NCBI GenBank assembly: GCA_965205525.1
Contig: OZ242171.1
Span: 124,001-188,000 of the forward strand
DNA length: 64,000 nucleotides
Direction of reading: 5' to 3'
Origin: G965205525 sp965205525
Lineage (GTDB): Bacteria > Pseudomonadota > Gammaproteobacteria > JABABF01
In this document: positions 16,756 to 25,554 of the stretch, piece after piece
Layout: every line of letters begins with the position of its first letter
Position numbering within the stretch: the stretch's first letter is position 1
Translations under genes and position numbers: made by a program
The notes under the pieces: generated by a model
The model's database searches: none
What the model was told of the DNA's origin: nothing
Seen by the model: only the letters and a program-made list of their open reading frames with translations

Positions 16756-17820
16756 ATGGCATTGATCAGTATGAGGCAGTTGTTAGACCATGCCGCCGAG
16801 CACAGCTACGGTGTGCCTGCTTTCAATGTCAATAACGTAGAGCAGATGCGCGCCATCATGGAGGCGGCGGATGAAACCGAAAGCCCAGTCATCGTGCAGG
16901 CCTCGGCAGGGGCGCGCAAGTACGCCGGCTCCAACTTTCTGCGCCATCTGATCCTGGCTGCCGTGGAGGAGTTCCCGCATATTCCGGTGGTGATGCATCA
17001 GGATCACGGCGTCTCTCCGGCGGTGTGCCAGCGCTCCATCCAGCTGGGCTTCACCTCGGTGATGATGGATGGCTCCCTGCAGGAGGACGGCAAGACGCCG
17101 GCGGACTATGAATACAACGTGCAGGTCACTCAGAAGGCGGTGTCCATGGCTCACGCCTGCGGTGTTTCGGTGGAGGGGGAGCTGGGCTGCCTCGGCTCCT
17201 TGGAGACCGGCGAGGCGGGAGAGGAGGACGGCATCGGCGCTGAGGGCTCCCTTTCCATGGAACAGCTGCTGACCGACCCGGAGGAGGCGGCGGATTTTGT
17301 CGGCAAGACACAGGTAGATGCGCTGGCAATTGCCATCGGCACCAGTCACGGCGCCTACAAGTTCTCACGCAAGCCTACCGGCGATATCTTGGCCATCGGA
17401 CGGATCAAGGAGATCCATGCTCGCCTGCCGGACACGCATTTGGTGATGCACGGCTCTTCATCGGTGCCGCAGGAATGGCTGGAGATTATCAATGCCCACG
17501 GCGGTGACATTCCCGAGACCTACGGTGTGCCCTTAGAGGAGATCCGCGAGGGCATTCGCCACGGCGTGCGCAAGGTCAATATTGACACAGATCTGCGTCT
17601 TGCATCCACCGGCTCTATCCGCCGCTGCCTGGCGGAAAATCCCTCCGAGTTTGACCCGCGCAAATACTTAAAGGCCGCCATCGCTGGCATGAAGGCCATC
17701 TGCAAGGAGCGCTACGAAGCCTTTGATGCCGCGGGCCATGCTGCAAAAATCCGCTGTATCAACTTAGAGGACATGTATCAGCGCTATGCCAGCGGCGAGC
17801 TGGCTCCAAAGGTGAATTGA
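16756..17820 (+). CDS. fba: Class II fructose-bisphosphate aldolase
   Basis: Zinc-dependent aldolase splitting fructose 1,6-bisphosphate, or condensing triose phosphates in gluconeogenesis. The protein has 354 residues and starts MALISMRQLLDHAAEHSYGVPAFNVNN, the start typical of the CbbA-like class IIB group. Zinc ligands and the active site are seen in VVMHQDHG, VEGELGCLGSLETGE, AIAIGTSHGAYK, LVMHGSSSVP and KVNIDTDLRLAS. ATG 16756 is preceded by an AGGAAAGAG site. Its stop overlaps the TTG of the next gene (TTGA), which ties the FAD oxidoreductase to the carbon operon. Confidence 0.96.
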   Translation: MALISMRQLLDHAAEHSYGVPAFNVNNVEQMRAIMEAADETESPVIVQASAGARKYAGSNFLRHLILAAVEEFPHIPVVMHQDHGVSPAVCQRSIQLGFTSVMMDGSLQEDGKTPADYEYNVQVTQKAVSMAHACGVSVEGELGCLGSLETGEAGEEDGIGAEGSLSMEQLLTDPEEAADFVGKTQVDALAIAIGTSHGAYKFSRKPTGDILAIGRIKEIHARLPDTHLVMHGSSSVPQEWLEIINAHGGDIPETYGVPLEEIREGIRHGVRKVNIDTDLRLASTGSIRRCLAENPSEFDPRKYLKAAIAGMKAICKERYEAFDAAGHAAKIRCINLEDMYQRYASGELAPKVN

Positions 17821-19214
17821 TCTCCGACTTAAAGCGCCTTCTGGGCGCGGAGCGGGTGGCAGTGGATGCAGATACCCGCGCTCGCTGCCGCACTGATTGG
17901 AGTCGTGTGCCGGCACCATTGCCGGAAGCGGTGGTCTTTCCAGGGACGAGCGAGCAAGTGCAGAACTTGGTGTGCTGGGCAGCGCAGAAATCGGTGCCCC
18001 TGGTGCCTATCGGCGGGCAGACTGGTTTGTCCGGCGGGGCGGCGGCGGTGCCCGGCGGAGTGATGGTATCTTTTGAGCGCATGAACCGTATCTGGGAATG
18101 CGTTGCAGAGGATTGCCTGGTGCGCTGTGAGGCGGGGACGGTGACCCGGGACCTGCAGGAGTACGCCCGTGACCGAGGTCTGTTCTACCCGGTGGATCTG
18201 GCTGCTGCCGGCAGCAGCCAGATCGGCGGCAATGTGGCTTCCAATGCAGGGGGTGTGCAGGTGTTTCGCTACGGTATGACCCGGAACTGGGTGGCGGGAC
18301 TTCGGGTGGTAACCGGAAACGGCGAGCTGCTGAATCTGGACCGGGCGCTGGCCAAGGACAACGCAGGCTACGATCTTCGTCAGCTGTTCATAGGTTCAGA
18401 GGGGACCTTGGGCCTGATTACGGAGGCGGTGCTGCGCCTGACCCGCCTGCCTCGCTCCCCCTGTGTGCTGCTGCTGTCGCTGCCGGCGCTTGCGGCGCTG
18501 CCGGAAGTGACGGCCCGCTTTCGCTCGGAAATGGAGCTTCAGGCCGCCGAATTTTTCACCGAAGCCGCGCTGACAAAAGTGCTGACCGCAGGCAAGATCC
18601 CACGGCCTCTGCCTCCCGCTCCATGCTACCTTCTGCTTGAATTTGAAAATCCAGATGGCCAGATGGCAGCCCGGGGCATGGAAATCTTTAGCGAGGAGGC
18701 GCGTGCCGGCAGGCTGCAGGATGGCGTGACCGGAGAGAGCGAAACGCAGCGCAGAAACTTGTGGCGTCTGCGGGAGGAGATCACCGCAGTTTGTGCGCCC
18801 CTCAACCCCCGCAAGTACGACCTTTGCCTGCGTCCATCCCGGCTGCCGGATTTCCTGCAGGAGGCGGAGGCGATCTTGGAAGAGAGCGTAGCGGAGGTGG
18901 AGGCAGTGTGGTTCGGCCATGCCGCAGACGGCAATCTGCATCTGAATCTATTGCCGCTGCAGGCGCTTGACCCGAGTGTCTTTGCTGAGCGCTGCCAAGC
19001 GGTTGAGGGGGCCTTGTTTGAGGCAGTGCGCCGCCACGGCGGCAGTGCCTCGGCGGAGCACGGCATCGGGCTGCTCAAAAAGAACTGGCTGGAGGAGGAT
19101 CTGTCCCCAGCGGCACTGGCATCTATGCACGCATTGAAGAAAGCTTTTGATCCTAAGGGCATTCTGAACCCTGGCAAAGTGCTTGCTTCTGCGGGAGAGC
19201 AGGACGCACATTGA
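17817..19214 (+). CDS. FAD-linked 2-hydroxyacid dehydrogenase (GlcD / D-2-hydroxyglutarate dehydrogenase-like)
   Basis: A 465-residue flavoprotein with an N-terminal FAD-binding type 4 (PCMH) domain and a C-terminal FAD-oxidase domain. Visible are VPIGGQTGLSGGAAAVPGG (FAD pyrophosphate loop), GSSQIGGNVASNAGG, LRQLFIGSEGTLGLITEA, and the metal site WFGHAADGNLHLN with SAEHGIGLLKK near the C-terminus. The family oxidises D-lactate, glycolate or D-2-hydroxyglutarate. In relatives a gene of this kind lies beside serA and rpiA, which favours D-2-hydroxyglutarate, the by-product of SerA. serA itself is absent here. The TTG start overlapping the fba stop is chosen for coupling and for alignment with the family N-terminus. 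Confidence 0.85.
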   Translation: MISDLKRLLGAERVAVDADTRARCRTDWSRVPAPLPEAVVFPGTSEQVQNLVCWAAQKSVPLVPIGGQTGLSGGAAAVPGGVMVSFERMNRIWECVAEDCLVRCEAGTVTRDLQEYARDRGLFYPVDLAAAGSSQIGGNVASNAGGVQVFRYGMTRNWVAGLRVVTGNGELLNLDRALAKDNAGYDLRQLFIGSEGTLGLITEAVLRLTRLPRSPCVLLLSLPALAALPEVTARFRSEMELQAAEFFTEAALTKVLTAGKIPRPLPPAPCYLLLEFENPDGQMAARGMEIFSEEARAGRLQDGVTGESETQRRNLWRLREEITAVCAPLNPRKYDLCLRPSRLPDFLQEAEAILEESVAEVEAVWFGHAADGNLHLNLLPLQALDPSVFAERCQAVEGALFEAVRRHGGSASAEHGIGLLKKNWLEEDLSPAALASMHALKKAFDPKGILNPGKVLASAGEQDAH

Positions 19215-19335
19215 AGAGCCTCGGGCGCCTGTCCCTGCCCCGCATATCAACGGGCCGAGCTATTCTCTCTGTCTATAAGTGTCCGCAACCAGTCTCTCTG
19301 CTGTAACCGCTATTCCATTTTCCAGGATATGCCCG

Positions 19336-20016
19336 TCAGGGGCCGGGTGCGGTGATCTCTTCCGTTCCTGACTCGCTGGCGAGCAGAAGCCTGTCCGCCG
19401 GACGGCGTGCAAAGATGCCATTGCACACGACTCCGGTGATCTGGTTCAATTTTTCCTCCAGGGCGGCGGGGCGGCTGATATCAAGACCGTGCACATCCAA
19501 GATGATATTGCCATTGTCCGTGATAAAACCCTGCCGGTAGACCGGGTTGCCGCCCATTGTGGCGAGGGCTCGCGCCACCAGACCCCGTGCCATGGGGATG
19601 ACCTCCACCGGCAGGGGAAAATTTCCCAGCATGTCCACCTGTTTGCCCGCATCGGCGATGCAGATGAATTCCCGGGCTGCTGCGGCAAGTATTTTTTCGC
19701 GGGTCAGAGCACCGCCGCCGCCTTTGATCATCTCTAGGCGGAGATTAATTTCGTCAGCGCCGTCCACATACACGGGTATGGCGTTTGCTGCGTTTAAGTC
19801 GTATACGGCAATACCGCAATCGCGCAAGCGCTCGGCACTGGCCTCGGAACTGGCCACTGCGCCGTCAAATCGTCCCCGATGTGCTGCCAGTGCATTGATA
19901 AAGCAATTTACTGTGCTGCCGGTGCCGACGCCGATGATCGTGTCCGTCTCCAGCCGGGACAGAACCTGCTCCAGTGCGGCATCGGCGGCCGCTTGTTTCA
20001 GTGTACCCCGGTCCAT
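19336..20016 (-). CDS. rpiA: Ribose-5-phosphate isomerase A
   Basis: Interconverts ribose 5-phosphate and ribulose 5-phosphate. The protein has 226 residues. Family blocks are IIGVGTGSTVNCFINAL (substrate loop), VASSEASAERL, YVDGADEINLRLEMIKGGGGALTREKILA (catalytic Asp-Gly-Ala-Asp-Glu), FICIADAGKQV and the C-terminal GVVCNGIFARRPADRLLLA. It converges with the FAD oxidoreductase (121-bp gap with no evident gene) and is divergent from ilvA, the arrangement also seen in Pseudomonas. Confidence 0.96.
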   Translation of the reverse strand: MDRGTLKQAAADAALEQVLSRLETDTIIGVGTGSTVNCFINALAAHRGRFDGAVASSEASAERLRDCGIAVYDLNAANAIPVYVDGADEINLRLEMIKGGGGALTREKILAAAAREFICIADAGKQVDMLGNFPLPVEVIPMARGLVARALATMGGNPVYRQGFITDNGNIILDVHGLDISRPAALEEKLNQITGVVCNGIFARRPADRLLLASESGTEEITAPGP

Positions 20017-20073
20017 GGCGCCCCCGATGTATGATGTGCTGTTTTGATGACAGGCCTACTCGCACGGCGTACG

Positions 20074-21603
20074 ATGCAAAACTATATCAGAAAAATTGAA
20101 ACTGCTCGGAAGCGGCTTGCGGGCATCGCCCGTTACACACCCATTGATGAAGCTCCGCTGCTGTCGCAGCGTCTTGGCAGCAAGGTGCTGCTGAAGCGAG
20201 AGGATTTGCAGCCGATTTTCTCCTTCAAACTGCGCGGCGCCTTCAACAAGATCGCAGGTCTCAGCGAGGCGAAGCGCAGTGCCGGAGTAATCGCTGCCTC
20301 TGCTGGCAACCATGCTCAGGGGGTGGCGCTGTCGGCGCAGCACTTGGGGGTGCGCGCCGTCATCGTTATGCCGCGCACCACGCCGCCCATCAAAGTTGCG
20401 GCCGTGCGCGCCCGGGGTGCCCGGGTCATCCTGCATGGCGACACCTACGACGAAGCTGGCAGCCATGCCCGGCAGCTTGCCCGGGAGCACGGGTGGACGC
20501 CTATCCCACCCTACGATGACGCGGATGTAATTGCCGGTCAGGGCACCATCGCCGCAGAAATCCACGAGCAGTACCCCGACCCCCTGCACGGGGTGTTTGT
20601 GCCCGTGGGCGGCGGCGGACTGCTTGCGGGAATGGCGGCTTTCCTCCATTCTGCGCGACCGCGGCTGAAAATATACGGCGTGGAGCCGGCGGATGCCGCT
20701 TGCCTGGCGGCTGCCCTGGAGGCAGGCCGCCGGGTGAAGCTGCCGGAGGTCGGCCTGTTCGCCGATGGCGCGGCGGTGGCCCAAGTGGGACGGGAGCCTT
20801 TCCGGATCGTGCGCGAGCTCGGCATCGCCGGAGTAATTCGTGTCAGCAACGATGAGATCTGCGCAGCGATTAAAGATATTTTTGAAGACACGCGCTCAAT
20901 CGCCGAGCCGGCGGGTGCCCTGGCAGTGGCGGGCATGAAAAAATACGCTGAGATGCACCGCCTGAAAGGACATACCCTGCTGGCCCTGCATAGCGGTGCC
21001 AACATTAATTTTGATCGCCTGCGTCACATCTCTGAGCGCACTGAAGTCGGTGAGCGCCGCGAAGCAATATTCAGCGTCACTATTCCAGAACAAAAAGGCA
21101 GCTTCTGGAAGTTTTGCCGCTGTCTCGGACAGCGTAATATCACTGAGTTCAACTATCGCTATGCAGACAGCAGGGAGGCCCGGGTCTTTGTCGGTGTGCA
21201 GATCGCCCCGGAGGGGAATGAGCGCGCCGTAATCTGCAAGTCTCTCCGACAGGCCGGTCACCGAGTGGTGGATATGACCGACGATGAAGTGGCAAAGCTG
21301 CATATCCGCCACATGGTGGGAGGATGTGCCCCCGCTTCGCTTCAGGATGAGGTTCTCTACCGCGTGCGGTTCCCGGAGCGTCCGGGCGCGCTGCTCAGTT
21401 TCTTGAGCCGGCTGGGACGGCGCTGGAATATCTCCTTGTTCCATTATCGTAACCACGGTACCGACTACGGTCGTATTCTGGTGGGCATACAGGCGGAAAA
21501 GAAAGATCTGCCCGAGGTTCGCCGCCGTCTCACCGGGCTGGGCTTTCCCTGGCATGAAGAGACAGACAATCCCGCCTACAGGGATTTTCTGCGCCAATCC
21601 TGA
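20074..21603 (+). CDS. ilvA: Biosynthetic threonine dehydratase
   Basis: PLP enzyme deaminating threonine to 2-oxobutyrate, the first committed step of isoleucine synthesis. From ATG 20074 it has 509 residues. The PLP lysine is in PIFSFKLRGAFNKI. ASAGNHAQGVALSA and VPVGGGGLLAGMA (phosphate cup) follow. Two ACT-like regulatory domains fill about residues 325-505, each beginning with a pattern like SVTIPEQKGSFWKFC and RVRFPERPGALLSFL, as expected for isoleucine/valine feedback control. The frame also offers TTG and ATG codons 27-30 bp upstream. It is divergent from rpiA with only a short promoter space. Confidence 0.95.
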   Translation: MQNYIRKIETARKRLAGIARYTPIDEAPLLSQRLGSKVLLKREDLQPIFSFKLRGAFNKIAGLSEAKRSAGVIAASAGNHAQGVALSAQHLGVRAVIVMPRTTPPIKVAAVRARGARVILHGDTYDEAGSHARQLAREHGWTPIPPYDDADVIAGQGTIAAEIHEQYPDPLHGVFVPVGGGGLLAGMAAFLHSARPRLKIYGVEPADAACLAAALEAGRRVKLPEVGLFADGAAVAQVGREPFRIVRELGIAGVIRVSNDEICAAIKDIFEDTRSIAEPAGALAVAGMKKYAEMHRLKGHTLLALHSGANINFDRLRHISERTEVGERREAIFSVTIPEQKGSFWKFCRCLGQRNITEFNYRYADSREARVFVGVQIAPEGNERAVICKSLRQAGHRVVDMTDDEVAKLHIRHMVGGCAPASLQDEVLYRVRFPERPGALLSFLSRLGRRWNISLFHYRNHGTDYGRILVGIQAEKKDLPEVRRRLTGLGFPWHEETDNPAYRDFLRQS

Positions 21604-21767
21604 ACGGCGGCAGCGGACCTCTTGTAAGACGCAGTCCGAGCTTGGCAGCCGCTGCATCTAATGGCTTGCCGACAGAGAGAAGCAATGATTTTAGAGCGTA
21701 GGGGCAAGCGCGCACTCTATTGACTTTACGGCAATAGGGCACCGTGTGTTTTTTGCTTCCTAGTTCC

Positions 21768-22394
21768 CTAATTAAATCGCCATAACCCGCGCTCGGTCGC
21801 CACCGCGTCCAAGGGTACATCCCAAACTGCCATCGGCACTTCTTCCACCTGCTGCAGGGAATATGCGATGCCCAGAAGGACAGGCCGCCGCTGTCCCTGC
21901 CTGCGAAAAGCAAAGCAACGGTCATAAAACCCACCGCCCTGACCCAAGCGGCAGCCTCTTCGGTCAAAGCCCACTAGAGGGACCAGCACCAGGTCCAGTC
22001 GTCTCAGTTGCACACCCCGTCCCGGCGGATTGGCGATTCCCGTCAGCTGCGATATTTTCGGGCGGCCCCTCTGCAGTCGCCCGGGCACAAAGCGCCGTTG
22101 CCCGCTCCGGCTTGTCGGCAGGAATAATCGGCTGTTTTGGGGTGCATGACGCAGCAGGGGAGCAAGGCTCATCTCCTCATTGTCTGCTGAGTAGACAGCG
22201 ATGCGCCGCGCATGGTGGAAAAGAGGATGCGCCTTGACCTTGCGGGCTAAGCGGAGAGCGGCGAGGCGCCGCTTCCAAGAGGGCAGTGCTCGGCGCCGGG
22301 CGCGGAGTGACTGTCGCAGGGATTGCCGCCGCTGGCGGGAGTCCTTGGGCAACCAGCCAGAGTGCTGTTGCTGATATCCGCCTTCTTTGTGCAA
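21768..22394 (-). CDS. ygfA: 5-formyltetrahydrofolate cyclo-ligase
   Basis: Converts 5-formyl-THF to 5,10-methenyl-THF, recycling a folate storage form. The C-terminal half has the family signature LDLVLVPLVGFDRRGCRLGQGGGFYDR. VPMAVWDVPLDAVATE is at the end. The N-terminal basic segment RARRRALPSWKRR matches the usual RxxRRAL start. No ATG is available: TTG 22394 gives 208 residues and lies in the T-run closing the 6S RNA, while TTG 22352 gives 194. The position directly downstream of zapA and 6S RNA is conserved in gammaproteobacteria, where 6S and ygfA are often one transcript. The 164-bp gap to ilvA shows no clear feature. Confidence 0.9.
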   Translation of the reverse strand: MHKEGGYQQQHSGWLPKDSRQRRQSLRQSLRARRRALPSWKRRLAALRLARKVKAHPLFHHARRIAVYSADNEEMSLAPLLRHAPQNSRLFLPTSRSGQRRFVPGRLQRGRPKISQLTGIANPPGRGVQLRRLDLVLVPLVGFDRRGCRLGQGGGFYDRCFAFRRQGQRRPVLLGIAYSLQQVEEVPMAVWDVPLDAVATERGLWRFN

Positions 22395-22399
22395 AAAAG

Positions 22400-22581
22400 A
22401 GCCCCCCGCACATACCGCTGACGTTCAGCTCTCGGACGTTTCAGTCCAAGGATGAGGCGCCGCTATGCTTTCAGGCTTCCCGTACGAAACGGGCGTGCAC
22501 ACCAGTCATAGCAGACGCACTCGCGCTGGCGAGTTAATAGCCCGGAGAACGTTCACGCCTGGCGCATATGGCAGGGGGCTG
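22400..22581 (-). ncRNA. ssrS: 6S RNA
   Basis: A 182-nt transcript is predicted between zapA and ygfA, the conserved site of 6S RNA. The ends pair in a ten-base closing stem: AGCCCCCTGC at 22571-22580 with GCGGGGGGCT at 22400-22409, with one G-U pair. An internal continuation pairs CATAT with GTATG. A segment reading GTACGGGAAGCCTGAAA resembles the conserved GAAGCCTTAAAA region of the E. coli RNA. The 3' stem is followed by CTTTTTTG. A perfect TATAAT lies just upstream. 6S RNA binds sigma-70 holoenzyme as an open-promoter mimic. The call rests on synteny plus paired ends; exact ends are inferred. Confidence 0.85.
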
Positions 22582-22587
22582 CTACCG

Positions 22588-22593
22588 ATTATA
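22588..22593 (-). promoter_or_regulatory. -10 box of the 6S RNA promoter
   Basis: TATAAT on the minus strand ends seven bases before the predicted 6S 5' end. The best -35 match 16 bp upstream is GTGCAA, only a half match, within the zapA 3' end (22610-22615). Confidence 0.55.
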
Positions 22594-22615
22594 AGGGAGA
22601 AATTCCATATTGCAC

Positions 22616-22945
22616 TTATTCCAGTTCCAGCTGTTCGCCGCCATGCTGATCTAGTACTTTACCGATGCGGCTGTTCATGGATTTGAGAGCTTGCCCGATA
22701 TTGCCATCTCCCACCACGGCTTTTTCTTTGAGCAGTTCATTGGCAATGTTGAGAGCGACCATAATGGCGGTGCGTTCCAGGCTGCTGCTCTTTCCCGTCT
22801 CGCGAGCTTTCTTCATCCGATCGTCCAAGTAGCTGGCGGCCTTTTGCAGCTCTTTCACCTCTGCCTGTTTGCAGCGCACCTGGTAGCTGCGAGCCAGGAT
22901 TTGTATGCTGACGACTGTACTGTCCTTCGGGCTCGTTCTGCTCAT
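22616..22945 (-). CDS. zapA: Cell division protein ZapA
   Basis: A 109-residue FtsZ-binding protein that bundles protofilaments at the Z-ring. It starts VVSIQILARSYQVRCKQAE, like the ZapA globular head, and continues in a helical tail (LQKAASYLDDRMKKARE, MVALNIANELL). Its ATG overlaps the stop of the ZapB-like gene upstream (ATGA). 6S RNA and ygfA follow on the same strand. Confidence 0.92.
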   Translation of the reverse strand: MSRTSPKDSTVVSIQILARSYQVRCKQAEVKELQKAASYLDDRMKKARETGKSSSLERTAIMVALNIANELLKEKAVVGDGNIGQALKSMNSRIGKVLDQHGGEQLELE

Positions 22946-23163
22946 AGGGTTTTCTCTAGCAGGCGCAATTTTTCAAGCAGTTGCTGCACGCGTTGCCTTA
23001 TATCCTCCTGCTGTCGGAGAAGCTCCTTATGCAGCTTTTTCAAGCTGGCGGTTTCGGCCTGTATCGCCTGGTTGCGCTCATCCAATTTCGCACACAGGAC
23101 GATCAGCTTATCCACCTGCTGGCCCAGCGTTTGAAGATCGGATGCCTCATTGTCGTTTTTCAT
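22942..23163 (-). CDS. Small coiled-coil protein, TIGR02449/ZapB-like
   Basis: A 73-residue protein predicted as one continuous coiled coil, with heptad-like leucines (LQTLGQQVDKLIVLCAKLDERN and LLRQQEDIRQRVQQLLEKLRLL). Start ATG 23161-23163 has a GAGG site 5 nt upstream. Small coiled-coil genes of this type precede zapA in many gammaproteobacteria and are thought to act in Z-ring assembly like ZapB. The protein is too short and simple for certain assignment; location is the main evidence. Confidence 0.8.
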   Translation of the reverse strand: MKNDNEASDLQTLGQQVDKLIVLCAKLDERNQAIQAETASLKKLHKELLRQQEDIRQRVQQLLEKLRLLEKTL

Positions 23164-23206
23164 ATTGCCTCTGTATCGGGGGCACATGCCTTATTATGCA
23201 TTGCAG

Positions 23207-23236
23207 AATATAGGGGATATTGCCCAAGGCGGTCAA
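23207..23236 (-). promoter_or_regulatory. Promoter for the ZapB-like/zapA operon
   Basis: On the minus strand, TTGACC (23231-23236) and TATATT (23207-23212) are spaced by 18 bp. The predicted start near 23200 gives a leader of about 37 nt. On the opposite strand a weaker pair, TTGCCC (23220) and CTATTT (23243), could serve rnr. Confidence 0.6.
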
Positions 23237-23329
23237 ATTACCCTATTTCTCTCCCCCCCTGAAGTGGTCATTCCATGTCAAAGAGAATCGGTTTTACAGT
23301 GCTTCTGGCGGAGTTCCAAGGAGGAGCCA

Positions 23330-25537
23330 GTGGATAAGTATGCTGTGTTGGAATGCCTTCAAGAATCCTCCGAGCCCCTGAGTCTTGCCGCAATCGCCGA
23401 GGGAATGAGAGAGGGGAAAGGCCACCAGCAGGATATTTCAGAGGTGCTGGCCGCTCTGGAGGAGCAGGGCAGGGTGGTGCGCAATCGCCGGGGCGCCTAC
23501 GGCCTGCCGGAGCGCATGGGGCTGATGCGGGGCGTGGTGCGCGGACATCGCAGCGGCAGTGGAACACTGCTGACGGAAAGTGGCGAGGAGCTGTTTCTCT
23601 CCTCCCGAGAAATGCGCCAAGTGTTTGACCGAGACGAGGTGCTAGCCGGTATTCGGCCGGGCGGTCGGCAGGGCAGCCCGGAGGCGGGCATCGTGAGGGT
23701 GCTGCAGCGCAATACGCAGCATTTGGTAGGGCGCTACCGGGTGGACCAGGGCGCAGGCTTTGTGAAGCCCGATGATGCCGGCAATCGGCACTTGGATATC
23801 GTGGTCAAGCCTGGCGATGCCAAGGATGCCCATGATGGCGACATGGTGGCCGTTGCGATTGTCCGCCAGCCAGACGACGAAACTCCCCCTGCCGGATGTG
23901 TGGATGAAGTGCTAGGGGAGTGTCTCAGCCGCGAGCAGGCAGTGCATATCTCTGCCCTCAACTACGACATTCCCGCCACCTGGCCCCCAGAAGTATTGGA
24001 AGAGGCTGCGCAGTTCCCCGCCGCCCCCGCCGCCGAGGACGGGGCAGCCCGGGTAGACCTGCGGGATCTGGACCTGGTGACCATTGATGGCGAAGATGCC
24101 CGGGATTTTGATGATGCCGTGCACTGCAAGGTGAAGCCTGACGGCGGCTGGTGGCTGTGGGTGGCGATTGCCGATGTTTCTCATTACGTGACCCCCGGCT
24201 CCGCCTTGGATCGGGAGGCGGCCCAGCGCGGCAATTCGGTGTATTTCCCGGAGCATGTCATACCGATGCTGCCGGAGGCTCTGTCCAACGGCCTGTGCTC
24301 CCTGAACCCCGAGGTGGACCGCCTGTGTGTCGTCTGCGAGATGAATATCAGCCCTGAGGGCAAGGTGGGCTCTTTTCGTTTTTGCGAAGGGGTGATGCGC
24401 TCCCGGGCGCGTCTGACCTATACCGAAACCGCGGCGCTCTTGGGCATGGGTGGGGATAGAGCAGATGAAAAAATGCAAAGCCGCCGAAGCGATCTGTTAG
24501 AGCCCCTGCGGGAGCTTCAGCGCCTGTTTAAAGTGCTGCTGCGAGCCCGCCGCGAGCGGGGTGCCATTGATTTTGAAATGCAGGAGAACCGCATCCTGTT
24601 TGACGAGGAGGGGCAGGTGCAGTCCGTGGTGCCGCTGGTGCGCAACGATGCCCATCGCCTCATAGAGGAGTGCATGCTGTGCGCCAATGTGGCGGCGGCC
24701 CGCTTTCTGCAGAAGCACCGCTTGCCCGCCCTGTATCGGGTGCACGAGGGGCCATCACAGGAGAGTTTAGAAGATCTGCGCCAGCAGCTCGGTGGGCTCA
24801 ACCTGAAGCTGCAGGGGGGCAGCCGCCCGTCACCGAAGCATTTTCAGCATCTGCTGAGCCAGGTCCAGGGTCTTCCCGAGGCGGCGGCAGTGCAGATGAT
24901 GCTGCTGCGCGTGATGGGCCGGGCTGTGTACCAGCCGGAGAACCACGGTCATTTTGGCCTTCATTATCCGGCGTACGCCCACTTCACCTCACCCATTCGC
25001 CGCTATCCCGACTTGCTGGTGCACCGGGCAATCCGCCATATCATCCGCAGCGATCGCGACTCGCCCCACGTGCTGCGTGTCCCCGGCGCTAGTGTTCTCG
25101 CCAAGAAGGATATCTTCCCCTACCAGCCGGCGGAGATAGAGCCGTCCGGCATTCACTGCTCCATGACTGAGCGGCGAGCCGATGAGGCCACTCGGGATGC
25201 GACCAAGCGCCTGGTCTGCGAGTGGCTGCGGGAGAGGGTGGGCGAGGTTTTTGACGGCGTGGTGACCGGTGTCACCTCCTTCGGGGTATTCGTAGAACTG
25301 GGCGGGGTTGCCATGGACGGCCTAATGCATGTGAGCAGCTTGGAAAATGATTATTATCATTTTGATCCTGCCCGGATGCGGCTCAAAGGACAGCGCACCG
25401 GGGAGGAATACCGTCTCGGCCAGTCTCTTCGCGTGCGCATCGCAGAAGTGAATGCGGATTTGCGCCGCATTGACCTGCAGCTGGAAAACCAGGCGCCCCG
25501 GAGCTCTCGCCGCCGCCGCTGGCAGCGTCGCCGCTAG
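23330..25537 (+). CDS. rnr: Ribonuclease R
   Basis: Processive 3'-5' exoribonuclease of the RNase II/R family that degrades structured RNA. From GTG 23330 it has 735 residues. The GTG is preferred over an upstream frame extension because a strong AAGGAGG site ends five bases before it. It has an N-terminal winged helix (KYAVLECLQESSEPLSLAAIAE), cold-shock domains, and the RNB catalytic domain with TIDGEDARDFDDAVHC (metal-binding aspartates). HFTSPIRRYPDLLVHRAI is also present, as is an S1 domain near the C-terminus (VFDGVVTGVTSFGVFVEL). The arginine-rich tail is shorter than in E. coli. It is followed by rlmB, a conserved pair. Confidence 0.96.
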   Translation: MDKYAVLECLQESSEPLSLAAIAEGMREGKGHQQDISEVLAALEEQGRVVRNRRGAYGLPERMGLMRGVVRGHRSGSGTLLTESGEELFLSSREMRQVFDRDEVLAGIRPGGRQGSPEAGIVRVLQRNTQHLVGRYRVDQGAGFVKPDDAGNRHLDIVVKPGDAKDAHDGDMVAVAIVRQPDDETPPAGCVDEVLGECLSREQAVHISALNYDIPATWPPEVLEEAAQFPAAPAAEDGAARVDLRDLDLVTIDGEDARDFDDAVHCKVKPDGGWWLWVAIADVSHYVTPGSALDREAAQRGNSVYFPEHVIPMLPEALSNGLCSLNPEVDRLCVVCEMNISPEGKVGSFRFCEGVMRSRARLTYTETAALLGMGGDRADEKMQSRRSDLLEPLRELQRLFKVLLRARRERGAIDFEMQENRILFDEEGQVQSVVPLVRNDAHRLIEECMLCANVAAARFLQKHRLPALYRVHEGPSQESLEDLRQQLGGLNLKLQGGSRPSPKHFQHLLSQVQGLPEAAAVQMMLLRVMGRAVYQPENHGHFGLHYPAYAHFTSPIRRYPDLLVHRAIRHIIRSDRDSPHVLRVPGASVLAKKDIFPYQPAEIEPSGIHCSMTERRADEATRDATKRLVCEWLRERVGEVFDGVVTGVTSFGVFVELGGVAMDGLMHVSSLENDYYHFDPARMRLKGQRTGEEYRLGQSLRVRIAEVNADLRRIDLQLENQAPRSSRRRRWQRRR

Positions 25538-25554
25538 CGGGAGTTGGCTGCACA

